From Georgenia_A wangjunii (GTDB lineage: Bacteria; Actinomycetota; Actinomycetes; Actinomycetales; Actinomycetaceae), in assembly GCF_036421915.1 (NCBI RefSeq), contig NZ_JAZGOM010000009.1: a DNA stretch of 64,000 nucleotides; one strand, written 5' to 3'. Below the pieces are notes generated by a model that ran no database searches, had not been told where the DNA came from, and saw only the letters and a list, made by a program, of their open reading frames with translations. The position numbers and the translations under genes are program-made. Positions 48,868 to 58,863 of the stretch are shown one piece after another (the first letter of the stretch is position 1; each line of letters opens with the position of its first letter).

Positions 48868-51444
48868 ATGTTCGAGAGATTCACCGACCGTGCCCGACGC
48901 GTGGTCGTCCTCGCCCAGGAAGAGGCGAGGATGCTCAACCACAACTACATCGGCACCGAGCACATCCTGCTCGGACTGATCCACGAGGGTGAGGGCGTGG
49001 CCGCCAAGGCCATGGAGTCCCTCGGCATCTCCCTGGAGGCCGTCCGCCAGCAGGTCACCGAGATCATCGGTGAGGGCCAGCAGGCCCCCAGCGGGCACAT
49101 CCCCTTCACCCCGCGCGCCAAGAAGGTGCTCGAGCTGTCCCTGCGCGAGGCGCTGCAGCTCGGCCACAACTACATCGGTACCGAGCACATCCTCCTCGGC
49201 CTCATCCGCGAGGGCGAGGGCGTGGCCGCCCAGGTGCTCAACAAGCTCGGCGCAGACCTCAACCGGGTGCGCCAGCAGGTCATCCAGCTCCTCTCCGGCT
49301 ACCAGGGCAAGGAGCCCATCGCGGCCGGAGGCCCCGCCGAGGGCCAGCCCTCCGGCTCCGCCGTGCTCGACCAGTTCGGGCGCAACCTCACGCAGGCGGC
49401 GCGCGAGGGCAAGCTCGACCCGGTCATCGGGCGCGAGAAGGAGATCGAGCGGGTCATGCAGGTGCTCTCGCGCCGCACGAAGAACAACCCCGTCCTCATC
49501 GGTGAGCCGGGCGTCGGCAAGACCGCCGTCGTCGAGGGCCTCGCCCAGGGGATCGTGCGCGGCGACGTGCCGGAGACCCTGCGCGACAAGCAGCTCTACA
49601 CCCTCGACCTCGGCTCGCTCGTGGCCGGTTCCCGCTACCGCGGTGACTTCGAGGAGCGCCTGAAGAAGGTCCTCAAGGAGATCCGCACCCGCGGCGACAT
49701 CATCCTGTTCATCGACGAGATCCACACGCTCGTCGGGGCCGGGGCCGCCGAGGGCGCCATCGACGCGGCGAGCATCCTCAAGCCGATGCTCGCCCGGGGC
49801 GAGCTCCAGACGATCGGCGCGACGACGCTCGAGGAGTACCGCAAGCACATCGAGAAGGACGCGGCCCTCGAGCGGCGCTTCCAGCCGATCCAGGTCAACG
49901 AGCCCTCCCTGCCGCACACGATCGAGATCCTCAAGGGGCTGCGTGACCGGTACGAGGCGCACCACCGCGTCTCGATCAACGACGCCGCCCTCGTCGCGGC
50001 CGCGACCCTCGCGGACCGCTACGTCAACGACCGTTTCCTCCCGGACAAGGCCATCGACCTCATCGACGAGGCCGGGGCGCGCCTGCGGATCCGCCGCATG
50101 ACCGCTCCGCCCGAGCTGCGTGAGCTCGACGAGCGCATCGCCGAGGTCCGCCGGGACAAGGAGTCCGCGATCGACGACCAGGACTTCGAGAAGGCCGCGC
50201 GGCTGCGCGACGACGAGAAGCAGCTCGCCACCCGCCGCACCGACCGGGAGAAGTCCTGGAAGGCCGGGGACATGGACACCGTCTCCGAGGTGGACGAGGA
50301 GCTCATCGCCGAGGTGCTGGCGATGTCCACGGGCATCCCGGTCTTCAAGCTCACCGAGGAGGAGTCCTCCAAGCTCCTCCACATGGAGGACGAGCTCCAC
50401 AAGCGCATCGTCGGCCAGGAGACCGCCATCAAGGCGCTCTCCCAGGCGATCCGCCGCACGCGTGCGGGCCTCAAGGACCCCAAGCGTCCCGGTGGCTCCT
50501 TCATCTTCGCCGGCCCCACGGGCGTCGGTAAGACGGAGCTGGCCAAGGCGCTCGCCGAGTTCCTCTTCGGTGACGAGGACGCACTCATCCAGCTCGACAT
50601 GAGCGAGTACTCCGAGAAGCACACCGTCTCCCGGCTCTTCGGCTCCCCCCCCGGGTACGTGGGCTACGAGGAGGGTGGCCAGCTCACCGAGAAGGTGCGC
50701 CGGCGTCCGTTCTCCGTCGTCCTCTTCGACGAGGTCGAGAAGGCGCACGCGGACATCTTCAACTCGCTGCTCCAGATCCTCGAGGACGGCCGCCTCACGG
50801 ACGCCCAGGGACGCACGGTGGACTTCAAGAACACCGTCATCATCATGACGACGAACCTCGGCACGCGGGACATCGCCAAGGGCGTCATGACGGGCTTCCA
50901 GGCCGGTGGGGACCTGTCCACGAGCTACGAGCGGATGAAGAACAAGGTCAACGAGGAGCTCAAGCAGCACTTCCGCCCCGAGTTCCTCAACCGCGTGGAC
51001 GACACGATCGTCTTCCCGCAGCTCTCGCAGGACGAGATCGTCAAGATCGTCGACCTCATGATCGCCCGCCTCGACTCGCGCATGCGCGACCAGGGCATGG
51101 CGATCCGGCTCACGGACGCGGCGAAGAACCTCCTCGCCGAGCGCGGGTACGACCCGGTCCTCGGCGCGCGGCCGCTGCGCCGGGCGATCCAGCGGGAGAT
51201 CGAGGACCAGCTCTCCGAGAAGATCCTCTACGGCGACATCCGCGCCGGGCAGACCATCCTGGTCGACGCCCAGGGCGAGGGCCTGCTCGGTGAGTTCACG
51301 TTCGCCGGCCTCGACGAGGGCGAGATCCTCCCGCGCGAGCCGGTGGCGGTGGGCGGCTCGACGAGCGTCGAGCAGCGCCAGATGCCGACCGCACCCACGG
51401 GTGGCGGCGGCGGCGGGGGCGGTCAGCTCCAGCCCGGAGCCTGA
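48868..51444 (+). CDS. clpC: ATP-dependent Clp protease ATPase subunit ClpC
   Basis: The 858-residue AAA+ unfoldase has two N-terminal repeats (residues 5-140, each with NYIGTEHILLGLI), a first AAA module with Walker A GEPGVGKT, the middle coiled-coil/UVR domain (about 420-470), a second module with GPTGVGKT, and a C-terminal Gly-rich tail. It feeds proteins to ClpP and is essential in many actinobacteria. ATG 48868 has GGAGGAG upstream. Confidence 0.97.
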   Translation: MFERFTDRARRVVVLAQEEARMLNHNYIGTEHILLGLIHEGEGVAAKAMESLGISLEAVRQQVTEIIGEGQQAPSGHIPFTPRAKKVLELSLREALQLGHNYIGTEHILLGLIREGEGVAAQVLNKLGADLNRVRQQVIQLLSGYQGKEPIAAGGPAEGQPSGSAVLDQFGRNLTQAAREGKLDPVIGREKEIERVMQVLSRRTKNNPVLIGEPGVGKTAVVEGLAQGIVRGDVPETLRDKQLYTLDLGSLVAGSRYRGDFEERLKKVLKEIRTRGDIILFIDEIHTLVGAGAAEGAIDAASILKPMLARGELQTIGATTLEEYRKHIEKDAALERRFQPIQVNEPSLPHTIEILKGLRDRYEAHHRVSINDAALVAAATLADRYVNDRFLPDKAIDLIDEAGARLRIRRMTAPPELRELDERIAEVRRDKESAIDDQDFEKAARLRDDEKQLATRRTDREKSWKAGDMDTVSEVDEELIAEVLAMSTGIPVFKLTEEESSKLLHMEDELHKRIVGQETAIKALSQAIRRTRAGLKDPKRPGGSFIFAGPTGVGKTELAKALAEFLFGDEDALIQLDMSEYSEKHTVSRLFGSPPGYVGYEEGGQLTEKVRRRPFSVVLFDEVEKAHADIFNSLLQILEDGRLTDAQGRTVDFKNTVIIMTTNLGTRDIAKGVMTGFQAGGDLSTSYERMKNKVNEELKQHFRPEFLNRVDDTIVFPQLSQDEIVKIVDLMIARLDSRMRDQGMAIRLTDAAKNLLAERGYDPVLGARPLRRAIQREIEDQLSEKILYGDIRAGQTILVDAQGEGLLGEFTFAGLDEGEILPREPVAVGGSTSVEQRQMPTAPTGGGGGGGGQLQPGA

Positions 51445-51468
51445 TCCGCGGGCGCAGCACCAGCACGG

Positions 51469-51504
51469 GGAGGGCCCGGCAGCCGAGAGGCCGCCGGGCC
51501 CTCC
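51469..51504 (+). terminator. Terminator after clpC
   Basis: GGAGGGCCCGGC (51469-51480) pairs with GCCGGGCCCTCC (51493-51504), followed by TGCTTCTGT. Confidence 0.75.
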
Positions 51505-51511
51505 TGCTTCT

Positions 51512-51546
51512 GTGCCGGGTGCCGGGTGCCGGGTGCCGGGTGCTGG
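51512..51546. repeat. 7-bp tandem repeat
   Basis: Five consecutive units of GTGCCGG (the last GTGCTGG) lie between the clpC terminator and the next gene. Confidence 0.8.
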
Positions 51547-51558
51547 GCCAGCCCCGGC

Positions 51559-52344
51559 CTAACGGCGCCGGATCCGGGCGATCGCGGCGGTCGTGACGAT
51601 GACGACCGCAGCGGCGACGGCGGCGATCGCGACGGGCGTCGAGGGCGGCTCGCCGTTGAGGCGGCCGGCGGCGATCCATGACAGGCCCCACGCCTGAGCG
51701 GCCGCGATGGCGAGCCGCCCGCGGCTCCACCACGCGAGGGCGGCGCCGACGAGGGCGAGGACGGCGATGACGGCGACGCCGGTCGGGTCGACGGGGAGGT
51801 CCACGCCCGCGTCGGCGAGGACGGCGGCGATGTTGGCCGCCGTGGCCACGCTCACCCAGCCGAGGTAGAGGCCCATCGTGCCGTCGACGACGACGGCGTC
51901 GACCGCGTTGCGCGGGCGCTCGCGCCCGAGGCGCACGATGACGAGGCAGAGCGCCGCGAGGAGGGCGAGGATGACGACGACGGTGAGGCCGACGAGCTCC
52001 GCCTGGACGGCGAGGACCCAGATCGCGTTGAGGATCATCGAGATGGCGATCCACCAGCCTGTCGCCCGCTGGCGTGGGTCCGTCCGCCGGCCGGGGAGGA
52101 CCTGCCACACGGACAGGACGATGAGCCCGAGGTAGATGACGGACCAGATGGAGAACGCCGGGCCCGCGGGCGCCAGCGGCGTGGCGTCGGCCGAGAGGAC
52201 GCCTCCGGCCGCCTCGGCGATCGGCGTGCCGACGAACGCGCCGGACCCGAGGAACGCCCCACCGATGGCCAGGACGGCGCTGACGAGGACGCCGACCTGG
52301 CGTGCGACGTCGCTGCGGTGGGCGGATGACGTCGAGGTGGCCAT
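51559..52344 (-). CDS. TspO/MBR-like membrane protein
   Basis: The product (261 residues from ATG 52344) has about seven hydrophobic segments and the tryptophan-rich pattern of large TspO-like proteins (GPAFSIWSVIYLGLIVLSVW and WWIAISMILNAIWVLAVQ). Homologues bind porphyrins or act in stress. An ATG at 52380 would add 12 residues and cannot be excluded, as neither start has an ideal ribosome binding site. It is convergent with clpC. Confidence 0.75.
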   Translation of the reverse strand: MATSTSSAHRSDVARQVGVLVSAVLAIGGAFLGSGAFVGTPIAEAAGGVLSADATPLAPAGPAFSIWSVIYLGLIVLSVWQVLPGRRTDPRQRATGWWIAISMILNAIWVLAVQAELVGLTVVVILALLAALCLVIVRLGRERPRNAVDAVVVDGTMGLYLGWVSVATAANIAAVLADAGVDLPVDPTGVAVIAVLALVGAALAWWSRGRLAIAAAQAWGLSWIAAGRLNGEPPSTPVAIAAVAAAVVIVTTAAIARIRRR

Positions 52345-52401
52345 GCCGTCGATGCTGGCATCCCTCAGCAGGTTGAGCATCTCCGCGCGAGCGCGCGGGG
52401 C

Positions 52402-53136
52402 TCAGCCGCGGGCGTAGTGCCGGACGAAGCCGCGGAGCACGTCGTGGGAGGCGCTCACGTCCGCCGCGGCCACGCGCGCGAGGACACGCTCGACGTCCTC
52501 GGCCGGGAAGTACCCGGCGTGGCGATAGGTGCGGATCCGGGTGCTGATCGCGTCGCAGTCCATCTCCGGGTGGAACTGCGTGACGTACTGGTTGGTGCCG
52601 AGGCGGAGCATCTGGACGGGGCAGGCCGCGGAGGAGGCGAGCAGGACGGCGCCCGGGGGCAGGACCGCGCAGGCCTCCTTGTGGCCGACGTACGCCTCGA
52701 AACGGTCCGGGACCCCGGCGAGTACGGGGTCGCTCATACCCTCGGGGGTCAGCTCGATCGTCACGGCGGCCGTGTCCTCGGCGTACGTGCCGTCGACGAC
52801 GCCACCGGCGTGCTGGGCGAGCGTCCCGATCCCGTAGCAGAGCCCGAGGAACGGGACGTCGTCGGCGAGGACGCCGTCGAGCACCTCCGCCAGTGCCGTC
52901 TCGACCCGCAGCTGGACGTCGCTCTTGTGCGCGGACGGTACTGACGCCGTGAACGGGCTGCCGCCGAGGATGATGCCGGAGAAGCTCTCCAGGTCCATCG
53001 GTGTGAACGGTCCCGCCTCCATGCGCACCCGCACGAGCTGGTCCTCGGTGAGCCCGGAGTGGCGAAGGATCGAGGCGTACTCGTCCTCGGCCGCGACGTC
53101 CTCGCTGCGGGAGGCGAGCAGGACGAACGGTCTCAC
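52402..53136 (-). CDS. Class I glutamine amidotransferase
   Basis: The 244-residue protein from GTG 53136 (GAAGGGA upstream) is a GATase1 domain: nucleophile Cys in PFLGLCYGIGTLAQ and His/Glu in TQFHPEMD. Stand-alone members resembling the GMP synthase subunit act in various amide transfers or as gamma-glutamyl hydrolases. No partner synthetase is next to it. It is divergent from the CsbD-like gene. Confidence 0.85.
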   Translation of the reverse strand: MRPFVLLASRSEDVAAEDEYASILRHSGLTEDQLVRVRMEAGPFTPMDLESFSGIILGGSPFTASVPSAHKSDVQLRVETALAEVLDGVLADDVPFLGLCYGIGTLAQHAGGVVDGTYAEDTAAVTIELTPEGMSDPVLAGVPDRFEAYVGHKEACAVLPPGAVLLASSAACPVQMLRLGTNQYVTQFHPEMDCDAISTRIRTYRHAGYFPAEDVERVLARVAAADVSASHDVLRGFVRHYARG

Positions 53137-53233
53137 GTGCCGTCCCTTCTCAACATGCGGCTCCACCAAGGCCCGCTTAGTGTAGAGAAAGGGATCCCGC
53201 CTGGGGATCAGCGAGTCGAACACTGGAGGTTGT

Positions 53234-53404
53234 ATGGGTCTCGGAGACAAGATCAGCAACGCCGCCCAGGAAGCGAAGGGCAAGGTCAAGTCGACCACCG
53301 GCGAGGCCACGGACGACCGTGACCTCCAGGCCGATGGGCACAAGGACCAGGCCGGCGCGAACCTCAAGCAGGCAGGCGAGAACGTCAAGGACGCCTTCAA
53401 GTAG
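53234..53404 (+). CDS. CsbD-like stress protein
   Basis: The 56-residue hydrophilic protein (MGLGDKISNAAQEAKGKVKS at the start, and a KQAGENVKDAFK end) matches the CsbD family, general-stress proteins in many bacteria. It is read from ATG 53234 with GGAGG upstream and ends before a perfect terminator. Confidence 0.85.
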   Translation: MGLGDKISNAAQEAKGKVKSTTGEATDDRDLQADGHKDQAGANLKQAGENVKDAFK

Positions 53405-53424
53405 AGGCGCCACCACATCGAGCA

Positions 53425-53454
53425 GGGCCCCGCGGGAGCGATCCCGCGGGGCCC
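53425..53454 (+). terminator. Strong terminator after csbD-like gene
   Basis: GGGCCCCGCGGGA (53425-53437) pairs perfectly with TCCCGCGGGGCCC (53442-53454), followed by TTCG. Confidence 0.85.
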
Positions 53455-53618
53455 TTCGCCTGTCGGGACCTCGACTGTGACCGCGTCGTCGTCCTCGTCG
53501 CACCTCCGCGACGTGCCGGTCGAGGACTCTCTCACTTCCGGTGCAAGATCATCGTGGCGGGCGACACAGGCACGGTGCGGAGGTCTGCCGGCCCCCGCAT
53601 CCAGCGGGAGGAGACGGT

Positions 53619-54092
53619 GTGCGCGACGACGGGTGGTTCTCCGACCTGTACCGGGAGCACTCCACCGCCGTGTACCGCTACTTCGTGCGCCGGGCCGCTG
53701 CGGAGGACGCCGAGGACCTCGCCGCCGAGGTCCTCGCCACCGCGTGGCGCCGCCGCGACGACGTCCCGGAGGGCGCCGAGCTGCCGTGGCTCTACCGCAC
53801 GGCCGGCTTCGTCCTCGCCAACCACCGCCGCAAGCGCCGTCCGGTCCTCGTGGCCGAGGTGCCCGAGTCCGCGGCCGGTGACGACGACCCTGCGCTGGCC
53901 GCCGTCACCGACGACGAGGTCCGCCGCGCGCTCGCGGCGCTGAGCGAGCGCGACCGCCAGATCCTCGTCCTCCACGCGTGGGAGGGACTGACCGGCGCCG
54001 GGCTGGCCGACGTCCTCGGCATCTCGCGCGGCGGCGCGGACGCGGCGCTCTCCCGGGCGCGCGCACGCCTGGGCGCAGCCTGGGCGCCCTGA
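53619..54092 (+). CDS. ECF sigma factor
   Basis: The 157-residue protein from GTG 53619 (GGAGGAGA upstream) has sigma region 2 (LYREHSTAVYRYFVRRAA to LATAWRRRDD) and region 4 (RALAALSERDRQILVLHAWE, then LADVLGISRGGADAALSRAR). The large membrane-anchored protein 268 bases downstream may be its regulator, though no zinc anti-sigma motif is seen there. Confidence 0.85.
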   Translation: MRDDGWFSDLYREHSTAVYRYFVRRAAAEDAEDLAAEVLATAWRRRDDVPEGAELPWLYRTAGFVLANHRRKRRPVLVAEVPESAAGDDDPALAAVTDDEVRRALAALSERDRQILVLHAWEGLTGAGLADVLGISRGGADAALSRARARLGAAWAP

Positions 54093-54360
54093 GGACCGTG
54101 CGCCCGGCCGGCGAGGCTGCGCAAGGGTGAGCCGCCGAGCCGGACGGCCGGGCGCCTCGGCACGCGCCGTGCCTGTGGCGGGCCATGTGCGCGGCGCGTG
54201 CCGGGGCGCAGGAGCCCGACCAGGGCGGGCACGCCTCGACCCGGGCGGTTCCCGGCGCTCGTGAGCCGTCCGACCCGCCGTCGTGCAAGAACCCGCCCGG
54301 CGTGGACACAGAGAGGGCACAGCGCGTCGCGTCGCGGCGCACCCGAGCAAGGAGGTCGTC

Positions 54361-55887
54361 GTGGACGGCACCACCCCACGCCCCGGTGGCGAGGACGAGG
54401 CGCTGGCCCGCCTGCGGGCCGCCGACCCGGCCGCCGGCGCCGAGCCCGACGACGCGCGCCTCGCGGCCCGCACGTCCGAGCTGCGCGCCGGTGACGGGGA
54501 CGAGCTCGCGCAGCGACGCGCCGCGCGCCGGCGGCCGTGGGCGGCGGTCGCCGCCGTCGCAGCGGGAGCGCTCGTCCTCGGCGGCGCCGGGTTCGGCCTC
54601 GGGCGGGCGACGACACCGGGGGACACCCTGGCCGAGGGCAGCGCCCCGGCGATCGGCACCCCGGCGACCGGCACCGGCGCGCTCGAGCAGCAGGCCCGCA
54701 CCACCGAGTCGCTCGCGGCCGCGGACATGGCCATCGCACCGGCCTTCGGGGGCCGGACGGTCTTCTCCGCGGACGGGCTCTCGGACGCCAGCGGCACGGC
54801 GCCCGCGTGGGCGCTCGACGCCGCGGGCGGCTTCACTGCCGAGACCGCGGCGCGCGCCGCCGCCGTCCTCGGTGCCGAGGGGGAGCCCGTCGAGGAGCAG
54901 GGCATGTGGCGGGTGGGCCCGCTCGACGGCAGCGCCCCCAACCTCACGCTCAGCGCTGACGGCTCACTCGGCGTCGGCTTCTCGGACCCGGCGCTCTACC
55001 CCCACCTCGACATGGGCGTCTCGGATGGCTCGGGCACGGCCGACGGCGAGCTCGAGACCCTTGAGGAGGGGGTCGCGCGGCAGGGCGCCGCGGCGGACCC
55101 CGGCCAGGACGTGCCGGACGCGGCGCCGGACCTCCCCGCCGCACCCCCGGACGAGGGCGGCGGCGTCGCTCCTGCGCCGGCCGGGTCCCCCGAGCCGGTA
55201 CCGCCGGTGGACCCGGCCCCCGCCGGCACCGACGGCGCGGCGACGTCGGGCCCGGTCGACCCGGCCGGCCCGGTCCCCGAGCCGCTGCCGGTCGAGCCGG
55301 AGCCGGCGGAGCCCGCGCCCGCCGGGCCTGAGGCGGGGGACGCCGTCGGCGCCCTCCGCGCGGTCTTGGCCGAGCTCGGGCTCGACGACGCCGCCGCCGA
55401 GTACGAGACGCTGACCCCGTGGGAGGGGTCCGCCGTGACGTCCGTCGTCGCCCACCAGGTCCTCGGCGGCATGCGCACGGGGCTGACGTGGAACGCCGAC
55501 GTCGTCGAGGGCGACGTCCTCAGCTTCCACGGGCCGCTCGCGCCCGTCGTCGAGCTCGGGGAGTACGACGTCGTCAGCCCCGCGCAGGCCGTCGCGCGCC
55601 TCAACGACCCGCGGTTCGGTGCCATGAGCACCGGCTTCGGCATCGCGGAGATGCCGGCCGTGCGCGAGGGGTGGACGTGGGGCGACCCGCCCGAGGCGCC
55701 CCCTGCGGCCGGTGCCGCGCTCCCGTGGCGGGTCACCGAGGTGACGATCGCCGGCGCCGAGGCGACGCTCATGCCGCACACGACCGACGGCGGCGCCACG
55801 CTCCTCGTCCCGGCCTACACGCTGACCAGCGCCGACGGCGGGGAGTGGATCGTCATCGCGCTCGCCGACCACGAGCTCGCCTTCTGA
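54361..55887 (+). CDS. Membrane-anchored proline-rich protein
   Basis: The 508-residue protein from GTG 54361 (AAGGAGG upstream) has a cytoplasmic N-terminus of about 55 residues, one membrane segment (about 61-82), an extracellular domain, a long Pro/Ala/Gly linker (about 250-345) and a C-terminal globular domain. It follows the ECF sigma gene and resembles one-span anti-sigma or sensor proteins in layout. I do not recognise the outer domain. Confidence 0.7.
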   Translation: MDGTTPRPGGEDEALARLRAADPAAGAEPDDARLAARTSELRAGDGDELAQRRAARRRPWAAVAAVAAGALVLGGAGFGLGRATTPGDTLAEGSAPAIGTPATGTGALEQQARTTESLAAADMAIAPAFGGRTVFSADGLSDASGTAPAWALDAAGGFTAETAARAAAVLGAEGEPVEEQGMWRVGPLDGSAPNLTLSADGSLGVGFSDPALYPHLDMGVSDGSGTADGELETLEEGVARQGAAADPGQDVPDAAPDLPAAPPDEGGGVAPAPAGSPEPVPPVDPAPAGTDGAATSGPVDPAGPVPEPLPVEPEPAEPAPAGPEAGDAVGALRAVLAELGLDDAAAEYETLTPWEGSAVTSVVAHQVLGGMRTGLTWNADVVEGDVLSFHGPLAPVVELGEYDVVSPAQAVARLNDPRFGAMSTGFGIAEMPAVREGWTWGDPPEAPPAAGAALPWRVTEVTIAGAEATLMPHTTDGGATLLVPAYTLTSADGGEWIVIALADHELAF

Positions 55888-55892
55888 GCCGA

Positions 55893-55956
55893 TAGACCGC
55901 CGCCGGGCCCTGCGTCCGGCGGCACGAGACCGCCGCCGGGACCTGCGCCCGGGGGC
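55893..55956. repeat. Direct repeat after the membrane protein gene
   Basis: AGACCGCCGCCGGGCCCTGC begins near 55896, and a second copy with one or two changes begins near 55928, 32 bases apart. Confidence 0.6.
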
Positions 55957-55964
55957 TCAAGACC

Positions 55965-56007
55965 AGCGTCGTCCCGGGCCGGTGGAGGGCCCGCCCGGGA
56001 CGACGCT
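55965..56007 (+). terminator. Long-stem terminator before ppdK
   Basis: AGCGTCGTCCCGGGC (55965-55979) pairs perfectly with GCCCGGGACGACGCT (55993-56007), followed by TCCCTGTT. Confidence 0.8.
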
Positions 56008-56090
56008 TCCCTGTTCCGGGGCGGCCCCGCTCGCTACGCTGGGGGGTGTCGCGGGCTCACCGCCGAGCCCGTCGGGTGCTGGGGGCTGTC

Positions 56091-58796
56091 ATGGCGACGT
56101 ACGTCTACCGCTTCAGCGAGGGCGGCAAGGACCAGAAGGACCTCCTCGGCGGCAAGGGTGCGAACCTCGCCGAGATGACCCGGCTCGGGCTGCCGGTGCC
56201 GCCGGGCTTCACGATCACGACCGAGGCGTGCCGCGCCTACATGGCGAGCGGCCACGTGCCGCCCGAGCTGCGGGTCGAGGTCACCCTCGCGCTGCGCGAG
56301 ATCGAGGACGCCCTCGGGCGCCGGCTCGGGGACGCCCGCGAGCCGCTCCTCGTCTCCGTGCGCTCGGGCGCGAAGTTCTCCATGCCGGGGATGATGGAGA
56401 CGGTCCTCAACGTCGGGCTCAACGACGCCTCCGTCGACGGTCTGTCGGCCTTCTCCGGCGACGAGAGGTTCGCGTGGGACTCCTACCGCCGGCTCATCCA
56501 GATGTTCGGCAAGACCGTCCTCGACATCGACGGCGACCTCTTCGCCGGTGCCCTCGACGCCCTCAAGGCCCAGCGGGGGGCACGCACGGACGTCGAGCTG
56601 AGCGCGACGGACCTGCGGGGGCTCGTCGAGACGTTCAAGGGCATCGTCCGCGAGGAGTCCGGGCGGGACTTCCCGCAGGACCCGCGCCAGCAGCTCGACC
56701 AGGCGATCGAGGCGGTCTTCGGGTCGTGGGACACCGACCGGGCCCGGCTCTACCGGCGCCGCGAGCGGATCCCGAACGACCTCGGGACCGCCGTCAACGT
56801 CGTCGCGATGGTGTTCGGCAACCTCGGGGAGACGTCGGGCACGGGCGTGTGCTTCACCCGCGACCCCTCGACCGGCCACGCCGGCGTCTACGGCGACTAC
56901 CTGTCCAACGCCCAGGGGGAGGACGTCGTCGCCGGGATCCGCAACACCCTCACCCTGGCCGACCTCGAGCGGCTCGACCCCGCCTCCTACACCGAGCTGC
57001 GCCAAGGGATGCGGCGCCTCGAGACCCACTACCGGGACCTGTGCGACATCGAGTTCACCATCGAGCGCGGCAAGCTGTGGTTCCTCCAGACCCGGGTGGG
57101 CAAGCGGACGGCCGGCGCGGCGTTCCGGGTGGCGACCCAGCTCGTCGACGAGCACCTCATCACGATGGACGAGGCGATCACCCGGGTCACCGGCGAGCAG
57201 CTCTCCAAGCTCCTCTTCCCGCAGTTCGACGCCGAGGCACCCAAGGAGCTCCTCACGCGGGCGATGGCCGCCTCACCGGGCGCGGCCGTCGGGGAGGCCG
57301 TCTTCGACAACGCGCAGGCGCTCGAGCGGACGGCTGCCGGCGCGAGCGTCGTCCTCGTCCGGCGCGAGACGAACCCCGACGACCTCGCCGGGATGATGGT
57401 CGCCGCGGGGATCCTCACCGCCCGCGGCGGGAAGACCTCCCACGCCGCCGTCGTCGCCCGCGGCATGGGCACGTGCGCCGTCGTCGGTGCCGACGCGCTC
57501 GAGGTCGACGCCGGCCGCCGAGAGGTCCGGGTCGCGGGGCGGGTTCTGCACGCCGGGGACGTCATCGCCATCGACGGGACGAGCGGGGAGGTCTTCCTCG
57601 GGGAGGTCCCCGTCGTCGACTCCCCGGTCATGACGTTCATCGCCGACGGGCTCGACGCCGGGCTGGCGGCCGCGCCGGACGAGGAGACCCGCGAGCTCGT
57701 CCGGGCGGTGCACCGGGTCCTCACCCACGCCGACGGAGTCCGCACGCTCGGCGTCCGCGCGAACGCGGACACCGCCGACGACGCCCGCCGGGCCCGCGAG
57801 CGCGGCGCCGAGGGCATCGGGTTGTGCCGCACCGAGCACATGTTCCTCGGCGAGCGCCGCGAGCTCATCGAACGGATCGTCCTCGCCGACTCCGACGACG
57901 AGCGCGAGGCCGCGCTCGCGGCCCTCCTGCCGCTCCAGCGCGCCGACTTCGTCGACGTCCTCGCCGCGATGGACGGCCTCCCCACGACCATCCGGCTCAT
58001 CGACCCGCCGCTGCACGAGTTCCTGCCCGACCTCACCGAGCTCGCCGTCGCCGTCGCGCTCGACGAGGAGCGGGGTGGGGCGAGCGAGCACGACGTCGCC
58101 CTCCTCGCGGCGGTGCGGCGCATGCACGAGGCCAACCCGATGCTCGGGCTGCGGGGCGTGCGCCTCGGGCTCGTCGTGCCCGGGCTGTTCGCGCTCCAGA
58201 TCCGGGCGATCGCCGAGGCGACCCTCGAGCGCCGGGCGGCCGGCGGTGACCCGCGTCCCGAGATCATGGTGCCGCTCGTCGGCTCCGTCCGGGAGCTCCA
58301 GATCGTGCGCGAGGAGGCAGTGCGGATCCTCGCCGCGGCGGGCAGGGAAGCGGGCGAGCTCCTCGACCTGCCGATCGGCTGCATGATCGAGCTGCCCCGG
58401 GCGGCGCTCACCGCGCACCGCATCGCCGAGGAGGCGGACTTCTTCTCCTTCGGGACGAACGACCTCACGCAGACGACGTGGGGGTTCTCCCGCGACGACG
58501 TCGAGGCGGCGTTCTTCGCCGACTACCTCGACAACGGCGTCCTGACGATCTCCCCGTTCGAGACGATCGACGCCGACGGCGTGGGCGCCCTCGTCCGGGT
58601 GGGCGTCACCGGTGGCCGGGCGACGAAGCCGTCCCTCCACATGGGCGTGTGCGGCGAGCACGGCGGGGACCCGGAGTCGATCCAGTTCTTCCACGAGGCC
58701 GGGCTCGACTACGTCTCGTGCTCCCCGTTCCGGGTACCGGTCGCCCGGCTCGAGGCGGGCCGCGCCGCCGTCGCCGCCCGCACGGCGGCGCGTTGA
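56091..58796 (+). CDS. ppdK: Pyruvate, phosphate dikinase
   Basis: The 901-residue enzyme interconverts pyruvate, ATP and phosphate with PEP, AMP and pyrophosphate. The ATP-grasp N-terminal domain (FSEGGKDQKDLLGGKGANLA), the phosphohistidine swivel with GGKTSHAAVVARGMG, and the PEP-binding barrel (FGTNDLTQTTWGFSRDD, GVCGEHGGDP) are complete. ATG 56091 starts the conserved sequence. Its position downstream of a strong terminator gives it its own promoter. Confidence 0.95.
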   Translation: MATYVYRFSEGGKDQKDLLGGKGANLAEMTRLGLPVPPGFTITTEACRAYMASGHVPPELRVEVTLALREIEDALGRRLGDAREPLLVSVRSGAKFSMPGMMETVLNVGLNDASVDGLSAFSGDERFAWDSYRRLIQMFGKTVLDIDGDLFAGALDALKAQRGARTDVELSATDLRGLVETFKGIVREESGRDFPQDPRQQLDQAIEAVFGSWDTDRARLYRRRERIPNDLGTAVNVVAMVFGNLGETSGTGVCFTRDPSTGHAGVYGDYLSNAQGEDVVAGIRNTLTLADLERLDPASYTELRQGMRRLETHYRDLCDIEFTIERGKLWFLQTRVGKRTAGAAFRVATQLVDEHLITMDEAITRVTGEQLSKLLFPQFDAEAPKELLTRAMAASPGAAVGEAVFDNAQALERTAAGASVVLVRRETNPDDLAGMMVAAGILTARGGKTSHAAVVARGMGTCAVVGADALEVDAGRREVRVAGRVLHAGDVIAIDGTSGEVFLGEVPVVDSPVMTFIADGLDAGLAAAPDEETRELVRAVHRVLTHADGVRTLGVRANADTADDARRARERGAEGIGLCRTEHMFLGERRELIERIVLADSDDEREAALAALLPLQRADFVDVLAAMDGLPTTIRLIDPPLHEFLPDLTELAVAVALDEERGGASEHDVALLAAVRRMHEANPMLGLRGVRLGLVVPGLFALQIRAIAEATLERRAAGGDPRPEIMVPLVGSVRELQIVREEAVRILAAAGREAGELLDLPIGCMIELPRAALTAHRIAEEADFFSFGTNDLTQTTWGFSRDDVEAAFFADYLDNGVLTISPFETIDADGVGALVRVGVTGGRATKPSLHMGVCGEHGGDPESIQFFHEAGLDYVSCSPFRVPVARLEAGRAAVAARTAAR

Positions 58797-58863
58797 GCGC
58801 GCCCCGGCGCTCGAGGCGCGGCGACCTGCGCGCGCACGCCCCCAGCGGTGGCAGGATCGGAGG

